Of a stretch of 64,000 nt of DNA, positions 63,649 to 64,000 are shown in pieces (position 1 is the first letter of the stretch; every line of letters starts with the position of its first letter). The stretch lies in contig NZ_JAJGNP010000001.1 in the NCBI RefSeq assembly GCF_020782245.1, positions 248,001-312,000 on the forward strand, given 5' to 3'. A program made the position numbers and the translations under genes. A model generated the notes under the pieces. It was given only the letters and a program-made list of their open reading frames with translations. It made no database searches and had not been told where the DNA came from. The stretch is from Sphingobium soli (GTDB lineage: Bacteria > Pseudomonadota > Alphaproteobacteria > Sphingomonadales > Sphingomonadaceae).

Positions 63649-63770
63649 GGCGCTATCCTCTTATATTTCATGGGGCCGGCGGGGGACGGACCGGGATAGT
63701 GTGCAAAATAAAGACAGGATTTTGCTGCGTCGCAGCGGCTTTGTAAAAAACTGTGTCTGCCCTTTGCAGG

Positions 63771-64000
63771 TCAGTGCCGCTCGACGCTTGCGGCGAACAT
63801 GTAGCCGACGCCCCGAACCGTGATGATCGGCGCGGGACGCCCGCCAATGCCGAGTTTGCGCCGCAATCGGCTGACCAGAACGTCGACGCTGCGATCCGAG
63901 GATGCACCATCGCGCACGCCAGCCAGTTCCATCAGGCGCCCGCGCGCGACAACGGTGCGGGGATGATCGAGGAAAATCGAGAGCAATGCGAATTCCGCAG
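63771..64000 (-). CDS. OmpR-type response regulator, truncated at the window edge
   Basis: Only the C-terminal 76 residues are in the window. They form the winged-helix DNA-binding end AEFALLSIFLDHPRTVVARG, DVLVSRLRRKLGIGG and TVRGVGYMFAAS, clearly related to the regulator at 59484. The receiver is expected beyond base 64000. Its direction and position upstream of carbonic anhydrase leave open whether it controls that gene. Confidence 0.9.
   Translation of the reverse strand, partial: AEFALLSIFLDHPRTVVARGRLMELAGVRDGASSDRSVDVLVSRLRRKLGIGGRPAPIITVRGVGYMFAASVERH

Noticed and set aside
63716-63746. Small hairpin GCTGC-GAC-GCAGC between the response regulator and carbonic anhydrase
   Set aside because: Only a 5-bp stem without a T tract on the minus strand; not convincing as a terminator.

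Overview
The window looks like chromosomal DNA of a GC-rich alphaproteobacterium, most likely a sphingomonad (Sphingobium/Sphingomonas-like). The evidence is family content and arrangement: a SUV3-type helicase coupled to an S4 protein, CarD, FdxA, a TorF-type porin, a DUF2171 protein with an SWFGD-type motif, a PafA/SPAP-like phosphatase, and the ppiD-trpE pairing. I see no phage, insertion sequence, CRISPR array, plasmid functions or rRNA. Coding density is very high: no gene-free stretch exceeds 300 bases. The longest gaps (23540-23827, 30261-30533, 61190-61449, 44843-45079, 4603-4813) hold terminators or promoter-like elements at most.

Layout. 1-4602: end of a PpiD-like foldase, trpE, a convergent extensin-like/NUDIX pair and tRNA-Ala(CGC). 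4700-8850: a DUF2171 stress-type protein and a SUV3-type helicase overlapping an S4 RNA-binding gene. 8865-10693 (minus): a YgeA-type racemase-like protein, then a reduced transhydrogenase-like locus (aa3-type CoxIV peptide, PntAB-like and PntB-like membrane pieces without either nucleotide-binding domain). 10854-14827: an orphan sigma-54 response regulator, a lipoprotein, and heme A synthase with a partner. 15025-20199: a sugar-acid catabolic operon (IlvD/Edd dehydratase, semialdehyde dehydrogenase, galactose/arabinose dehydrogenase-type enzyme, FadR-type GntR regulator). 20287-23539: a BrkB-family membrane protein, then tRNA-Trp, secE, nusG, rplK and rplA.

23828-28807: a DbpA-type RNA helicase, an Fe-S photolyase whose start codon lies in a 16-bp hairpin, and a KefB/YbaL-type antiporter with two small membrane proteins behind it. 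29659-36784: rplU-rpmA, two GNAT acetyltransferases, a metal-dependent hydrolase divergent from a TetR regulator, obg, proB and an SDR-family protein. 36789-44388: CvpA, RadA, an EEP-family nuclease/phosphatase, a patatin-like protein with a lipoprotein, pterin carbinolamine dehydratase, a minimal zincin, and ccmAB. 44504-49351: fdxA, carD, a small membrane protein, an exported hydroxyisourate hydrolase, a one-domain asparaginase, proC, YbjN-like, UbiK-like and TspO genes.

49379-58139: an RND efflux pair without an outer-membrane channel, TlyA, a DsbD/ScsB-type reductase and a threonine-nucleophile alkaline phosphatase. 58156-64000: an OmpR/EnvZ-type two-component pair, a TorF-type porin, a beta carbonic anhydrase-SulP pair, and the C-terminal end of a second OmpR-type regulator.

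Most of the window is housekeeping. The observations I rate highest are the membrane-only transhydrogenase remnant (9629-10693), the start-codon hairpin of the photolyase (25612-25652), two GGAAC-N16/17-CATT boxes resembling general-stress (EcfG) promoters, a possible operator overlapping the TetR start codon, and a long intergenic palindrome between obg and proB.
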